From Erythroxylum novogranatense (taxonomy: Eukaryota > Streptophyta > Magnoliopsida > Malpighiales > Erythroxylaceae), in assembly GCA_029891385.1 (NCBI GenBank), contig CM057225.1, positions 15,420,620 to 15,484,619 of the forward strand: a stretch of 64,000 nucleotides of DNA. The letters are read 5' to 3'. Positions 1-11,662 of this stretch are shown here, one piece after another. The notes beneath the pieces were generated by a model. It worked only from the letters and a program-made list of their open reading frames with translations. It was not told the DNA's origin and searched no databases. Numbering within the stretch: position 1 is the first letter of the stretch; each line of letters begins with the position of its first letter. The translations under genes were made by a program, and so were the position numbers.

Positions 1-620
1 TAGTGGCTAGTCTTGCCACATTGAAAGCAAAAACCTTTTGGGGCAGAATCTTTGGTTTTCCTTGATGGCACTTCCTTTGGTTTCTTGGCCTTTTCTTCTT
101 TGAACTAGAAGAAGAAGCATCCACCATTAGACTTCTTGCTATCTTTCTTGATAGCGTCACTGTATCTTGAGCAGATTGATCAACTCAGGAATTGTTGTGG
201 ATATTTGGTTTATCTGATAGTTTATCACAAACTGTGAATAACCATCAGACAATCCAACTAGAATTAAGTCTCTACTTAACTCATAATCCATTACAAATCC
301 TAAGACGGTCAATCTCTCAATATAGCCATTAATCTTCAGGGCATACTGCAAAGCAGATATCCCTGGAGCCATCTTTGTGGTGAAGAGAAGCCTTGAGGTC
401 TCGAACCTTTCAGACCGAGCTTGCTCATCAAACAGCTCCCTAAGATGAAATACTATAGAGTGAGCATCCATGGACTCGTCTTCTTCTGCCTTGCTCTAGG
501 ACATCGAGGCAAGCACCATGTCCCTCATCCTTTAGATGCTTATAATATCATTCGATCCCCATCAAGAGCATCGACGATAGTGCATCTGAACTGGAACATC
601 TAGGGCGTATCCCGTTCCTC
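1..620 (-). pseudogene. Copia gag fragment (element 1), cut by the window edge
   Basis: This is the gag part of a Ty1/Copia retrotransposon read on the minus strand. An open stretch at 157-471 gives a 104-residue piece typical of plant Copia gag (UBN2 type), with motifs such as FHLRELF near its start and GFVMDYELS in the middle. Near position 1 the same strand encodes the start of a CCHC zinc knuckle (CFQCGKTSH), which binds RNA in the capsid protein. Upstream, at about 472-620, recognisable gag sequence continues but carries stop codons, so the frame is broken. The protease, integrase and reverse transcriptase would lie left of the window. The element's leader, primer site and probable 5' LTR follow at 621-3803, which fixes its orientation. 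Confidence 0.8.
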
Positions 621-880
621 GGATCTAAGAACAATTCTCGATTCCTCACCAATCAAGAAAATTCGGTCCGAATGAGAGCGAAAATTAATCGAAAGACTTC
701 TTCAATCAACCTAGCGATAGAGAGAAGGAATGATAGGATAGATATGCCTGCATGATCATAAGGACTTGTATGATATGCTTATGGCTCCCACTAGTTTCCT
801 AGAATCCATAACCCTCTTTACTGAATCCGGAGAAACAAAGTGACATAATGTCTAGTGGGTCGATATCCGATATTGCAAGA

Positions 881-1270
881 GTGACCTTGAGTTTGCCCAA
901 CAAGCCACAACTTAGGTCAATCGGTGGTATCGGTCATACCAATTGCATCATCGATAACCGACATTGAGAATGACCTTGAGTTTGCTCAACAAGCCACCTT
1001 ATGTCTCGGGAGGTATCGATATACCAATTACATCTTAGACACAACTATCGATCGCTATCAACTTGTTGATGTATGCACTTACATTGAGTATCAACTCTTT
1101 GATGCGCATACATCGATGTATGCTACCCAATTTTGCCTCGTCCACGTTGACCTTGAGTTTGCTCAACAAACTAACGCTTCCGGTGAAAACCAACCCATTA
1201 ATCGGAAAATCTTATTTTCATGGTTCAACATATCCGTATAGAGTGAGCTTGAGTTTGCCCAACAACCCAA
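881..1270. repeat. Four dispersed copies of TGACCTTGAGTTTGCYCAACAA
   Basis: Near-identical 22-mers begin at about 882, 971, 1147 and 1243. The fourth has TGAGCTTGAG in place of TGACCTTGAG. Spacing is irregular (about 90-180 bp), so this is an interspersed motif in the retroelement leader rather than a head-to-tail array. Confidence 0.75.
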
Positions 1271-1465
1271 ACCTCTATAAGAACTCGGTTCTTACCATAT
1301 TAATGGAAGGCGTTAGTTTTCATATTCGAGGAGGATTTGAATTTCATCTACTTCTCCAAGCTGAAGGATTATAGTCGCCAAGACTATATGGAATGATTTA
1401 GGTTATTTCATCAATCACATTGAGTCTATACCTAAAATCATCCATCATCCCACCTATGATGCCAC

Positions 1466-1694
1466 AAGTCCACTTTCATCAAATGCAAGTCGACTTATGA
1501 TCTTGCTCGATTACACACAAGTCGACTTGTATGACACAAGTCGACTTATTTCATCTGCCCGTGAACAAGTCCACTTACAAGGTACTACAAGTCGACTTAT
1601 ATCGAGATCTTGAACAAGTCGACTTATTCTATCCACAAGTCGACTTATCCAAAACTCTTGAACAAGTCGACTTATTTCATATACAGGTCGACTT
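1466..1694. repeat. Array of palindromic AAGTCGACTT motifs
   Basis: The 10-bp perfect palindrome AAGTCGACTT occurs at 1487, 1519, 1538, 1589, 1616, 1637 and 1664. One-base variants are at 1466 and 1567 (AAGTCCACTT) and at 1685 (AGGTCGACTT). Most copies are followed by AT and preceded by ACA, giving a loose ACAAGTCGACTTAT unit every 19-51 bp. The array sits in the leader of Copia element 1. Confidence 0.85.
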
Positions 1695-2808
1695 ATTCAG
1701 GGAATTTTGCTATTATATCTAATCGGCTAATTCCTCAATCCATGCAATTCCAATTCACAATACCATTATACCTAGGGTAATATCTGTAAGTTGATGTATC
1801 AATGAACAATTCATTGAATCATGAATGCCTTAAATAGTCAAACTATATGAAAAGCTTGAAATGAGTCAAAACTCATTAATTTCCAAATAATTTAGGAACA
1901 CCCTAATTATCAACCTAAGCATCTCTAGCTAGCACATACATTATCAAATTTACTTCAGCACTTGCCATAAAAAATATGACGGTCAAAACAAACAAGATAA
2001 TGCAAGATACTACCGAGACGCTAATGTGATCAATTCGGCATTCAAAAATTCTTGGAAAAGCAACTTCAAGCAATTCAGTTTGGCAATCATATTACATCAA
2101 GATAACACATTTTTAATCACATTAAAAATGGTTCAAGGCATTGGAACTGAAAAAGCACACTCAATCAAGCCAAGCAAAACAGTCCCAACAATTTTCACCA
2201 AAACTGTCCAGTTCTGTACATTACTCGAAATGATCAATGAAACAATTTCAATAAATCATGAGAAAATTATATAGGTTACTACATGTTCAGAACATGCTAC
2301 ATGAATTTTTTTCAGGATTTTAGGCCATCAAAAACTCAGTCAACCTAAATAACAAAACCGATTCAAAATCTGTGTTCATCAGCAAAGCAATTCCCAACAG
2401 CATAGAATAAATTCGTGAATAAATAACCAATCACCTTGAAATCCAATTTCCATGCTCACAGACATTCACCAACATCTTAGAGACATGTAGGTGAAGGAAA
2501 ATCCGAAAAACCATTTTTCTAGAATTTATTCTCGATTTTATACTCATGCCTGTTTCAGAATCGTTTCACAAAATAACATCTGTAACCTTAGGGAATTAAT
2601 TAGCAAAACTATATCAAATCAAATCGATAAATTCTCAAATTTCATAGACATATTCTCTAACATGTTATGAACAATTCTGGGCAGAAAAATTTCGAAAACC
2701 ATATCACAATATAAATTCGAAATCTGAACAGATAGCATGCATCAACAGCAAATTCCATTAGGGTTTCTGATCTCGCTTAGGTTATAGCTTCATACGGGAT
2801 ACCAGACG

Positions 2809-2819
2809 CTCTGATACCA
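2809..2819 (-). other. Primer-binding site of Copia element 1
   Basis: On the minus strand this reads TGGTATCAGAG, complementary to the 3' end of initiator methionine tRNA, the usual primer of plant Copia elements. It lies one base inside the boundary of the LTR at 2821, as expected. Confidence 0.85.
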
Positions 2820-2820
2820 C

Positions 2821-3635
2821 TGTAGGAAAATCCAGGGAGGTACATCACATGTACCGGCAGCGGAAAACAAAAATTTTTGTTCCCGAGACTTTCCCGAATC
2901 CCAGGATCTTGGTATCCGTATGAAGACATCAACCTAAATAGCCAAAAGAGACTATCTCTAAAGGTGATCCACGCAGAGATCAGAAAATCTAACCGGATCA
3001 AACACCTTTGACCCGGGAATAGCTAGAACAGATTAAAGCCTGCTAGAGCCTACCTCTGTCCTGGAGAGCTGAAGGAGAACGTTGAAACCTTGTGCTTGGA
3101 GAAGAAGAGAATCGATGATGGCTTGAAGAAGAAGACATGAAAACCCATTTTCAAAGGAAAGCTTAACTCTTAAGCTTCCAAAACCTCCTCTCCCATTAAG
3201 CCACCGTCGACCACACCATCTCTTGGCCTTCATTGTCTATCTTTTAACCTTTAAAAGAGAGTCCATAAGCTTAGGACAAGTGGAAGCCTAAAGACCATTC
3301 ATTCTTTTAATGAATAAAGTAAGAAAGCTTTGAAAAGTCAAAGCTAATCTCTTCTCCTTCCATTTCCAACGTGCATGGCTTTAATTTATATAATTAATTA
3401 ATTATTTATTTAATTAACTAATGATATAAATAATTGCTAAGGTCCAGTCCAACTGGGTCGGTCTCACTACTCTTAGGCCCCGATCTTTAAATGACCTAAA
3501 ACCTTTCTTAGCAATATTGATGTCGCGATCTCATGGGACATATCCCAATCCATTGGGATCCATTTAATCCTAATGCTCTCCATAATTGGAACTCCGTCCA
3601 ATTACTATTTTCTGATTCTCTGAAACACTCTTATC

Positions 3636-3675
<40 letters not shown>

Positions 3676-3803
3676 CAAGAAGAAGAAGAAGAAGAAGAAG
3701 AAGAAGAAGAAGAAGAAGAACAACAACAACAACAACAATAACAATAATAATAATAATAATTGCCCCTTAACCATGCTGATTTATATTAACATAATTCACC
3801 ACA
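2821..3803 (-). repeat. Probable 5' LTR of Copia element 1
   Basis: On the minus strand the segment would start TGTGGTGAATT (plus-strand end 3803) and finish TTTTCCTACA beside the primer-binding site. This gives TG...CA ends and a length of about 983 bp. The PBS side is firm. The far side is inferred from the TG and from the abutting hAT target duplication, because the second LTR lies outside the window. It contains a compound trinucleotide microsatellite. Confidence 0.55.
3637..3760. repeat. Compound TAA/AAC/AAG trinucleotide microsatellite
   Basis: A run of TAA units passes into AAC, then about fourteen AAG units, then AAC and AAT units again. All units are A-rich trinucleotides in a single phase, suggesting stepwise slippage and point mutation from one ancestral repeat. 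It lies in the probable LTR of element 1. The open frame across it (poly-Asn/Lys) is not a gene. Confidence 0.95.
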
Positions 3804-3811
3804 TACAAGGA

Positions 3812-3839
3812 CAACCTTATGAATACCGTATCGTACCAG
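3812..3839 (+). repeat. Left terminal inverted repeat of the hAT element
   Basis: The segment contains CTTATGAATACC and CGTACCAG. It is matched by the right end at 9402-9424 read on the minus strand, apart from a 3-bp gap and a few substitutions. Confidence 0.8.
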
Positions 3840-3999
3840 TCCGAAAATCAGTACCGATATGGGTAAAGATATTCCGGATACAAATTTTGGTAGGTACCGA
3901 TCATTTACAGTGGGTATTGGCCGGTACCGAGAATTTTGAAAAATACCGGACCATTTCATAAAAATTTGAATTCTCCAAGGGCCATTTTTCAAAAAACAA

Positions 4000-4420
4000 A
4001 AATTAAACCTAAAAAAATCTACCCCCTCCCCCCGACGTTATGGAGTCTTCTTCTATCTTCTTTGGTTTCTCTCTCCTTATTCTCCACGCATGCACGTCGT
4101 TGCTCCTCCCTTCTCCGATCTCTCTCTCTCGGTGTCTCGCCGTCTCCTCGCCATCCCCTCCTCACCATCGATGTCTTCTCCAATCCTCCTCCTTCGAGTC
4201 TTCGACCGTGGTTTGCTCTCCCTTCGAGTCTTCGACGATTCGACCTCCCTAACCTCAACCCGCTCCTCCTCCTCGTTGGCTTTAGCCTTCTCCTTCGTCC
4301 TCCTCGAGTCTTCGACGCACCACAAAATGGCACGGCCACCTCAGCTCAGTCGAAGCTCACGACTCGACGTCGACCTGGATTGGCACCGAAGAATCAATTA
4401 TTTTTTGGGTGTATGTTTAT
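4000..4420 (+). other. Pyrimidine-rich, GC-richer leader inside the hAT element
   Basis: Compared with the AT-rich surroundings this block is full of CTCC, TCTC and TTCGAGTC units; the phrase TTCGAGTCTTCGAC recurs. Several overlapping open frames exist on both strands because stop codons are rare in such sequence, and none shows a domain. Its place before the transposase suggests a promoter or 5' untranslated exon. Confidence 0.4.
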
Positions 4421-5042
4421 GATTTTTGTTTCATTTTTCATGCATTTTGAAAATAATTGCTTATGTGATTGTGTTGGTTGTTGGATTATTGTGGATTTGA
4501 GGTTAAAAATTGGTGTTATTGTGTTGAATTTGGGAAAAAAATTTGAAAGTGGATTTCAGATGAAAATGAGAAATCCGAATGGAATGGGAATTTGGAAATT
4601 TGGATGTTGATTTCGGTTGATTGCTTTTTGTCATTTGTGAGTTATGAAATTCAACCGAAATTGAAAATTTGGAATTAGATTTTGGAATTGACTTTTGGCA
4701 TTTTGCATTTTGGAATTGTAAGTGGATTGGAAATTAAATTTGAAATGGTGATTTATTGATTATTGAATGGTGGGAATTGGCTTGTGATTTATTATGGTAT
4801 TAATATTGAATTGATGAATGAGATTGAATTTGAGTTTGAGCAATTGGATTTGAGATTAAGTTTGATAATTTTTTATCTTTGAAGTTAAATTGTTGATGTT
4901 GATTAATTGGTTGTTAAAACTTAAAATTGAAAGTTCATAATCATAATCAAATCAATATTTAAACCTAATTGTAAAATTGATAATCAAATGTGAAATTAAT
5001 AATTAAATGTAAAATTAATAATCAAATATATAATATTATGGT

Positions 5043-6345
5043 TTGTTAGAAATAGAATGATGAATGTTTTGTGATAATTAGGATTGGAAATTGTTAGAAA
5101 TGGAATGGAATTATGAATGTTTTGTAATTGTTAGGATTGGAAATTGTTGTAAATGGAATGAATGGAAATGGAATTATGATTGTTTTGTAATTGCTATGAT
5201 TGGAAATTGTTGTAAATGGAATGAATGGAAATGGAATAATCATTGTTTTGTAATTGTTAGGATTGGAAATTGCTAGAAATGAAATGGAATTATGATTGTT
5301 TTGTAATTGTTAGGATTGGAAATTGTTGTAAATGAAATGGAATGGAAATGAAATTATGATTGTTTTGTAATTGTTAGGATTGGAAATTGTTGTAAATGGA
5401 TTGGAAATGGATTGGAATTATGAATGTTTTGTAATTGTTAGGATTATAAATTGTTGTAAATGGAATGAATGGAAATGGAATTATGATTGTTTTATAATTG
5501 TTAGGATTGGAAATTGTTGGAAATGGATTAGAAATGGAAATGAAATTATGATTGTTTTGTAATTGTTAGGATTGGAAATTGTTGTAAATGGATTGGAAAT
5601 GGAATGGAATTATTAATGTTTTGTAATTTTAGGATTGAAAATTGTTGTAAATGTTGTAAATTGATTGGAAATGGAATGGAATTATTAATGTTTTGTAATT
5701 TTTAGGATTGAAAATTGTTGTAAATGGAATGAATGGAAATGGAATTATGATTGTTTTGTAATTGTTAGGATTGAAAATTGTTGTAAATAGAATGGAATGA
5801 AAATGGAATTATGATTGTTTTGTAATGGCTAGGATTGGAAATTGTTGGAAATGGATTGGAAATGAAAATGGAATTATGATTGTGTTGTAATTGTTAGGAT
5901 TGGAAATTGTTGTAAATGGAATGGAAATGGAATTATCATTATTTTGTAATTGTTAGGATTGAAAATTGTTGGAAATGGAATGGAATTATGAATGTTTTGT
6001 AATTGTTAGAATTGAAAATTGTTGTAAATGGAATGAATGGAAATGGAATTATGATTGTTTTGTAATTAGGATTGGAAATTGTTGTAAATTGAATGAATAG
6101 AAATGGTATTATCATTGTTTTGTAATTGTTAATATTGGAAATTGTTGTAAATGAAATGGAATGGAAATTGAATTATCATTGTTTTATAATTGTTAGGATT
6201 GGAAATTGTTGAAAATGAAAAGACAATAATGAATGTTTTGTGATTGTTAGAATTGGAAATTATTAGAAATAAAAGGAAGTGGAAATGATATTATGATTGT
6301 TTTGTAATTGTTGAAATTGCAAATTGTTGGAGAATGTTTTGTGAT
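5043..6345. repeat. Minisatellite of about 60-bp units inside the hAT element
   Basis: About twenty degenerate head-to-tail units carry the phrases TGTTTTGTAATTGTTAGG, ATTGGAAATTGTTGTAAA and TGGAATGAATGGAAATGG. Unit length varies (roughly 50-67 bp) because the TGGAATGAA part is gained or lost. The array ends shortly before a good 3' splice acceptor (TTTTGTGTACAG at about 6421-6432) and the transposase ATG at 6437, so it probably lies in an intron of the 5' untranslated region. Open frames across it are by-products of the repeat. Confidence 0.9.
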
Positions 6346-6436
6346 TATTACAAAATGAGTTATATTATATAAGATGGATATGCATGCTGTCATTGTGTAC
6401 TGAAATTATGTGTTATTTGCTTTTGTGTACAGATAA

Positions 6437-8817
6437 ATGGAAGGAAGCTCAAATACTCCCGATCAACCTACTTTAGGAAGATATAGTGATCCAGATTGGG
6501 CTCACGATGGTACAATTCCCGGTCAAAAAATTCATACCATATACTTGTTTTGTAACAAGCATTTGAAAAGTGGAGAAATTACTAGATTAAAAAAGACATT
6601 TAGCTAGGATTAAAAGAGATGTAGAAGCATGTAAAAAAGTAAGTCATGATGTGAAGTGGCAGATGAAAACATTGCTTGATGAACATCAGTTTGAGAAAGA
6701 TAGAAGGGTAAGACTGAATTTTGAAATTGGTAGTGGAAGTTTGTTTTCTGGTATTCGTGGTGATTACGGAAATGTTGAAGGTGGAAATGGTAGTGGTAGT
6801 GATACCGGTAGTGTTCTATCTCAACCTCAGAATCTGAAGAATCTGATGTGAGAAAGAGAAGAAGGCAAGCTCATAGTTTCTTTGCACCACGAACAACTCC
6901 CGAAGCTTAACCTTCAATTCGTAGTGCAATGTAATCAAGAGATGCGACTCACAATGTCGATATGATAGTAGCCATATGGTGGTATGATACAGGTTCGTCA
7001 TTCAATGACTCTCAGTCTTATTATTACCAACCTATGATAGATGCAATAGCCTCTTATGGTCCAGGCTACAAAGGGCCATCGATTGATGACTTAAGAGGTA
7101 AACTTTTGAGTTGTGCTATTTCTGAAATTAGAACTTCAATTATGTGTGATGGTTAGACAAATAGGAGACAAGAGCCTATTATAAATTTTTTGGTTTATTT
7201 TACAAATGGCTCTATGTTTTTGAAATCCACTGATGCATCTGACCTTATTAGAAATGCTGAGACTTTGTTTGGGATATTTGATGAAGTTGTGAATGAAGTA
7301 GGGCCGAAAAATATTGTTCAGTTTATTACTGACAATGATTCCGCTTATAAAGCGGCAGGTAAAAGATTGCATAATATATATAATTCATTTTTTTGGATTC
7401 CTTGTGTTGTACATTGCATTGATTTAATACTGAAGAATATAGGAGATCCTAGATATTTTCCTATTATTGATAAGATTATGTAGAAGGCAAAAAAAGTGAC
7501 AAAATTCATTTATAATCGTGCATGGGTTTTGAATTTGATGAGAAGGAAATTTACCAATGGTAGGAATTTATGTCGCCCTGTTGTGATAAGATTTACAACA
7601 AATTTCTTATCACTTCAATCTTTTGTTTTGCTGAAGAAGGAGATAAGGAAAATGTTTACAAGTGATAAGTGGGTTGCATCTCAGCATGCTAGGTCTAGTG
7701 CTAGAATGGAGGTTTGTAGTATTATAATAGAAGATAGATAATTTTGGTCACAATATCAATTTGTTATCTGAGTTTGTGAGCCTTTGGTGAGGATGCTTCG
7801 ATTGGTTAATAATGAAGAAAAACTAACAATGGGTTACATTTTTTATGCTTTAGAGAGAGCGACTGAAGCAATCAAAGCTAATATGAAGAATAAGTCTTCT
7901 TTATACACACCATTTCTTTCAATCATTAATGAGAGAAGGGAAAGACAACTTTCTTCTCCATTGTTTGCAGCTGGGACATTTTTGAATCCTAGTGTGTATT
8001 TTAGACTGGATCTTGCAAAGCAAACTGAAGTTAGTAGAGGAATGCTTTTCACAATTACAACAACTGTTCCATATGACGCAATGCAAGATCTTTTAAGCTC
8101 ACAAATACAGCTTTATAAGTTGTCTTATGGAAATTTTGAAATGCCAATTGTTATTTGACAAAGAGACAAACTTTGTCCAGGTATTATTTATTTCTCATTT
8201 CTTATCTGTTGAAAATTATTTATCACTTTATTTTGTTTATAACACTACTTTTGTTATCTTATAACCTGCAGTTGATTGGTGGGATCAATTCGAAAATCAT
8301 GTTCTAGAATTGAGAAGGTTTGCGATGCGCATTTTAAGTTAATGTGTGAGTACAACTAGGTGGGAACGGAACTGGAGCACATTTGAATTTATTCACTCAA
8401 AGAAAAGGAATAGATTGGAGCATAAGAGGTTGAATGACTTAGTTTATGTTCGTTACAATTTAAAGCTTCGGAAAAGGTATGTTATTTTCATTATTATCAT
8501 TATTAATTTGGATATAATTTTTAATAATTAAAGTTAATTGTTTACTAAGAGTCTAAATAGCACAAGTAGTTCAAATGATTCAATTGTCATTGATAATGTT
8601 GATGTTTTGACGGATAGAGTTTTGAAGAACCCAATTTGGTTGATGTGAATGATTTAAATTTGGAAGATAATCTTGGATGGAAAAACATTGAATGTCATTT
8701 GATGCATTAAGTTTGAATGATAATGATGATGAAGCTCCTCTCAATGATGAGGATTTTGTACCAAATAATCACTGGGGTCAGTTCAGTTCTAGTGGATATC
8801 TTCCCATTGACGATTGA
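6437..8817 (+). pseudogene. hAT transposase (BED finger, DUF659, dimerisation domain), broken
   Basis: The enzyme would bind the inverted ends and cut and paste the element. The ATG at 6437 opens MEGSSNTPDQPTLG. Next comes a truncated BED-type zinc finger (FCNKHLKSG, then ITRLKK) with a stop at about 6605. A DUF659-like stretch lies at about 6962-7480 (KGPSIDDLRGKLL, VQFITDNDSAYKAAGK, PCVVHCIDLILK), and the hAT C-terminal dimerisation region at 8280-8476 (WWDQFENHVLELRRFA, ERNWSTFEFIHSKKRNR). An intron with GT...AG ends fits at 8181-8271, and another donor follows at 8477. Acidic C-terminal sequence reaches a stop at 8815-8817. In-frame stops near 6849, 7156, 7482 and 7739 and missing finger residues show that it is inactive. 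Confidence 0.85.
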
Positions 8818-9401
8818 ATTTCAGGTTTTTATTTTTCCTCTTCTTTTAATTTTACTTGTATTTAATGTTTATGTTAAATTGTATATATGTAATGTAATTG
8901 TAAAATTTTTGTTTCAGGTTTAACTTCTTCTTGATTGTTTCTTCATCATCAACTCTTTTTGTAATATTTATTGTTATTTTTATAGAATGTTTTGAATCTT
9001 TTGATGTAATATTATTTATTAAAATGATGAAATTGTATTATTGTAATTTGTAATATTTAAATACTTTGTATTATTCTTAATTTGATGTATGTATGATGAT
9101 GATTGTCTTTGTTTATATTAATTGTGGTTATTATTTATATGTAAAATATTTAAAATTATTGTTATTGACTTATTTCATATTAATTGTCATTATTATTTAT
9201 TATTAAGATTTTTGAAAGCATGGTTGATGTAAACAATAAAGCGATAATATCTGATATAACTGTATAATATACTAATATGGAATATTTTACAATTTTTAAA
9301 AATTTTAGGGACTATTTTATAAATTTAAAAATTGCGAAGCGGTATCCGCATCGACTAGTGCAGAGTGCAGTTTTATTCCAGAACTCAATTCGATACCAAG
9401 C

Positions 9402-9424
9402 CTGGTACGATATTCATAACTTTA
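9402..9424 (-). repeat. Right terminal inverted repeat of the hAT element
   Basis: Read on the minus strand it gives TAAAGTTATGAATATCG followed by TACCAG, the partner of the left end. The TACAAGGA target duplication follows at once. Confidence 0.8.
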
Positions 9425-9432
9425 TACAAGGA

Positions 9433-11652
9433 TTACCTCTAGTCCTTAAATTTGCATCTTAACCATGATTTCATAAAATTAAGATGCTAACGAATTTATT
9501 AAACTTTTAAAAATTCATTTATACTTTTTTTTTATTTTGGAGTTTCTCGTAAAGATATGAATGAAGAATTATGACTACAAATAACTAAATATTTTATTAA
9601 ATATTCAATACTTTTTTCAAATCAACTTGTTAGAGTTGATTATTTTAACCCTTAAGTTCCTTTTGAACTCAATCAATAGTTCAAAACGACAGAAATGAGA
9701 ATGAAGAGCAGCTGAGAATTGAGGGCAAAATGGTCATTGCTAGACGACTAATTTAGGTGTTTGGTCTAAAAGACTCCACATCTGGAGCTTTTCATAAAAT
9801 AGTTGGTTGGATTGTATCAACTAACTCAACCAACTCATAACCAAACAAAAAATAGCTTTTTAATATAGTCAAATTTTGATTTGAGTCAACAAACTAAAAA
9901 ACAACTTATTAGTTATTTACCAAAAGACCCCTTTATTTCCTTTAACATTACTATGAATAGTGGAATGCAAAGTGGTCAAAAGTTTATTCTTCTCGTTCTT
10001 AGAAAACTAGTATTTTTTATTAATGGTTTCAATAAATTCTTAGCAATAATAACTTTTGGAATGATATTGTATATAGAGTCTTCTATATGATACCTTATAG
10101 TGAACAAACAACATTAATTGGAGTACTCTCAATCTTCAAAAGCTTCTTATCAATAACAATAGTCTTAGTAGTGGATTTAACATAAGAGTCCTCTCTCAAT
10201 TTTATATCTAATTTCATGATGGCTAAGTTTATCACAAGAGATTCGACCTATTGCTTGTGATTAGTCCCATTAAGTTTAAAAATAGGAGAGAATTGTAGAT
10301 TGCTCAAAGCTACCATAAGAGCAAGATTAATACATATGTAATACAAGATCATATTATTCTCCTTAAAATGAATACTATAGTCCATTGAACATTAAAAATA
10401 TACTTATTCATAGGTAAGAGTAATACAATAAGTATCATTACTAAATGTATTAGTCAATTATTATGGATAAGAAAGTAAAATTATGTCAAATCATAATATT
10501 CAATGTATTCTATTTGCTAATCTAAGGTTCTTACCAAACAATAAACTCATTGATAAAACAATTTCATTGTTCAAATGAATTTTATCAGAAAAATTGATCA
10601 ATATTCCAAGAAAATAATACCAATAAAATATTTGACTGCATAGACTTGTGAAATAAGTACATAAACATATAATATTCAATTCTATCCAAAACATGATAAT
10701 GAAATTAATATACTCAAATGATAGCTAGTAAAGAATGGCATGTAAAGTTATCATAAATAGAGCAAATATTTTATATAAATGGATAAAATTTTCAATCTAG
10801 AGCCTAAAATTATTAAATGAAATATGTTGAGATACCCTATCAAAATAATACTAATTTTTATTATTATCATTTTAAATTGTTATCAAAAATGTAAAAGATT
10901 AAAATGAATTGTAAATAAATTGAAATGACATAATCGTAAATAAGTGGCGATGATAGAATAGCAAATATATGGAGATAGCAAAATTATAAATAATTGTTAT
11001 ATGGAGATATCAAAATTGTAAACGATTATTGATGTTAGAATTGTAAATAATTGGAGATGACAAAATTAGAAATACTTCATCTTTAACCTTTAGATTGGAT
11101 CAAATGACCCATCGCTTTGACTAAACCGATATCACACTCTTATTAGGGAAGCGATTTCTGACAATATTAAAGGGAATAAGTTATTCATGGGACTAATTTG
11201 AACAAAAAACATCGGAAAAGCAGATAGAAGAATAAGAGATTTTAGCCCTTTTCATCCTAAAACCTTGACCAAAACATATATGAATTCATCCGTCTCCACC
11301 ACACAGTAGTTCAGAAGTTTCAAATTTATAATTGAGAAAAATATTTTTAAATACATCAAAAATTTAGTCAAGGACTCAACAGTACAATAATAAAATATTA
11401 AATATTATAAATTATATTAATCCTCGTTGATTAATTCGACAAATGTCTCCGTTCTGCATCGTAGTTTGATGTCTGTGAACATTTATTGGAGTCATGTCGT
11501 GTCATGTCAGCGGTTTATTGTCGCTCCGGATCGCGGATACGGTTTGACTAAACTACTACGACGGCATTTGACCGTCACAAACAAACTAGAAGATGGCTAG
11601 TTGTTGTTATCGTTGTAGCTTTCAAGGGCAGTATTTGTAGGAAAAGTTATTC
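9433..11652. other. Intergenic DNA, no gene recognised
   Basis: AT-rich sequence. Short open frames here (for example at 9881-10090) show no domain. Around 10900-11060 the words TTGTAAATAA and GGAGAT recur loosely (GTAAATAATTG, ATATGGAGATA), which may be a decayed repeat. Confidence 0.6.
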
Positions 11653-11662
11653 ATGCAACCTA

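Larger units (their letters stand above)
621..2808 (-). other. Leader between gag and PBS of Copia element 1
   Basis: No gene is visible. The stretch lies between the gag remnant and the primer-binding site, so it is the untranslated leader of element 1, read on the minus strand. It is unusually long (about 2.2 kb) and contains two repeat arrays listed separately (881-1270 and 1466-1694). The short open frames here have no recognisable protein motif. Confidence 0.6.
3812..9424 (+). mobile_element. hAT-superfamily DNA transposon, degenerate
   Basis: The element is bounded by a perfect 8-bp direct duplication TACAAGGA (3804-3811 and 9425-9432), the signature of hAT insertion. Its ends are imperfect inverted repeats: the left end reads CAACCTTATGAATACCG and the right end, on the opposite strand, reads TAAAGTTATGAATATCG; both continue with CGTACCAG. 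Inside, in order, are a pyrimidine-rich leader (about 4000-4400), a 1.3-kb minisatellite, and a transposase gene of the BED finger/DUF659/hAT-dimerisation type that carries several stops. It inserted beside, or within, the LTR of Copia element 1. It could have been moved only by an intact relative. Confidence 0.88.

Noticed and set aside
3533..3961. 142-codon open frame with long Asn/Lys runs
   Set aside because: It is a translation of the trinucleotide microsatellite and has no coding signal on either side.
3936..4610. 224-codon plus-strand open frame and overlapping frames on both strands
   Set aside because: The pyrimidine-rich block is poor in stop codons in all frames; no domain is seen, and its position fits a hAT transposase leader.
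5091..5562. Open frames rich in CFVIVRIGNC repeats
   Set aside because: They are translations of the 60-bp minisatellite.
9750..9850. Possible small MITE with GTGTTTGGT and AACCAAACA ends
   Set aside because: Inverted match is only about 7 bp and no target duplication could be confirmed.
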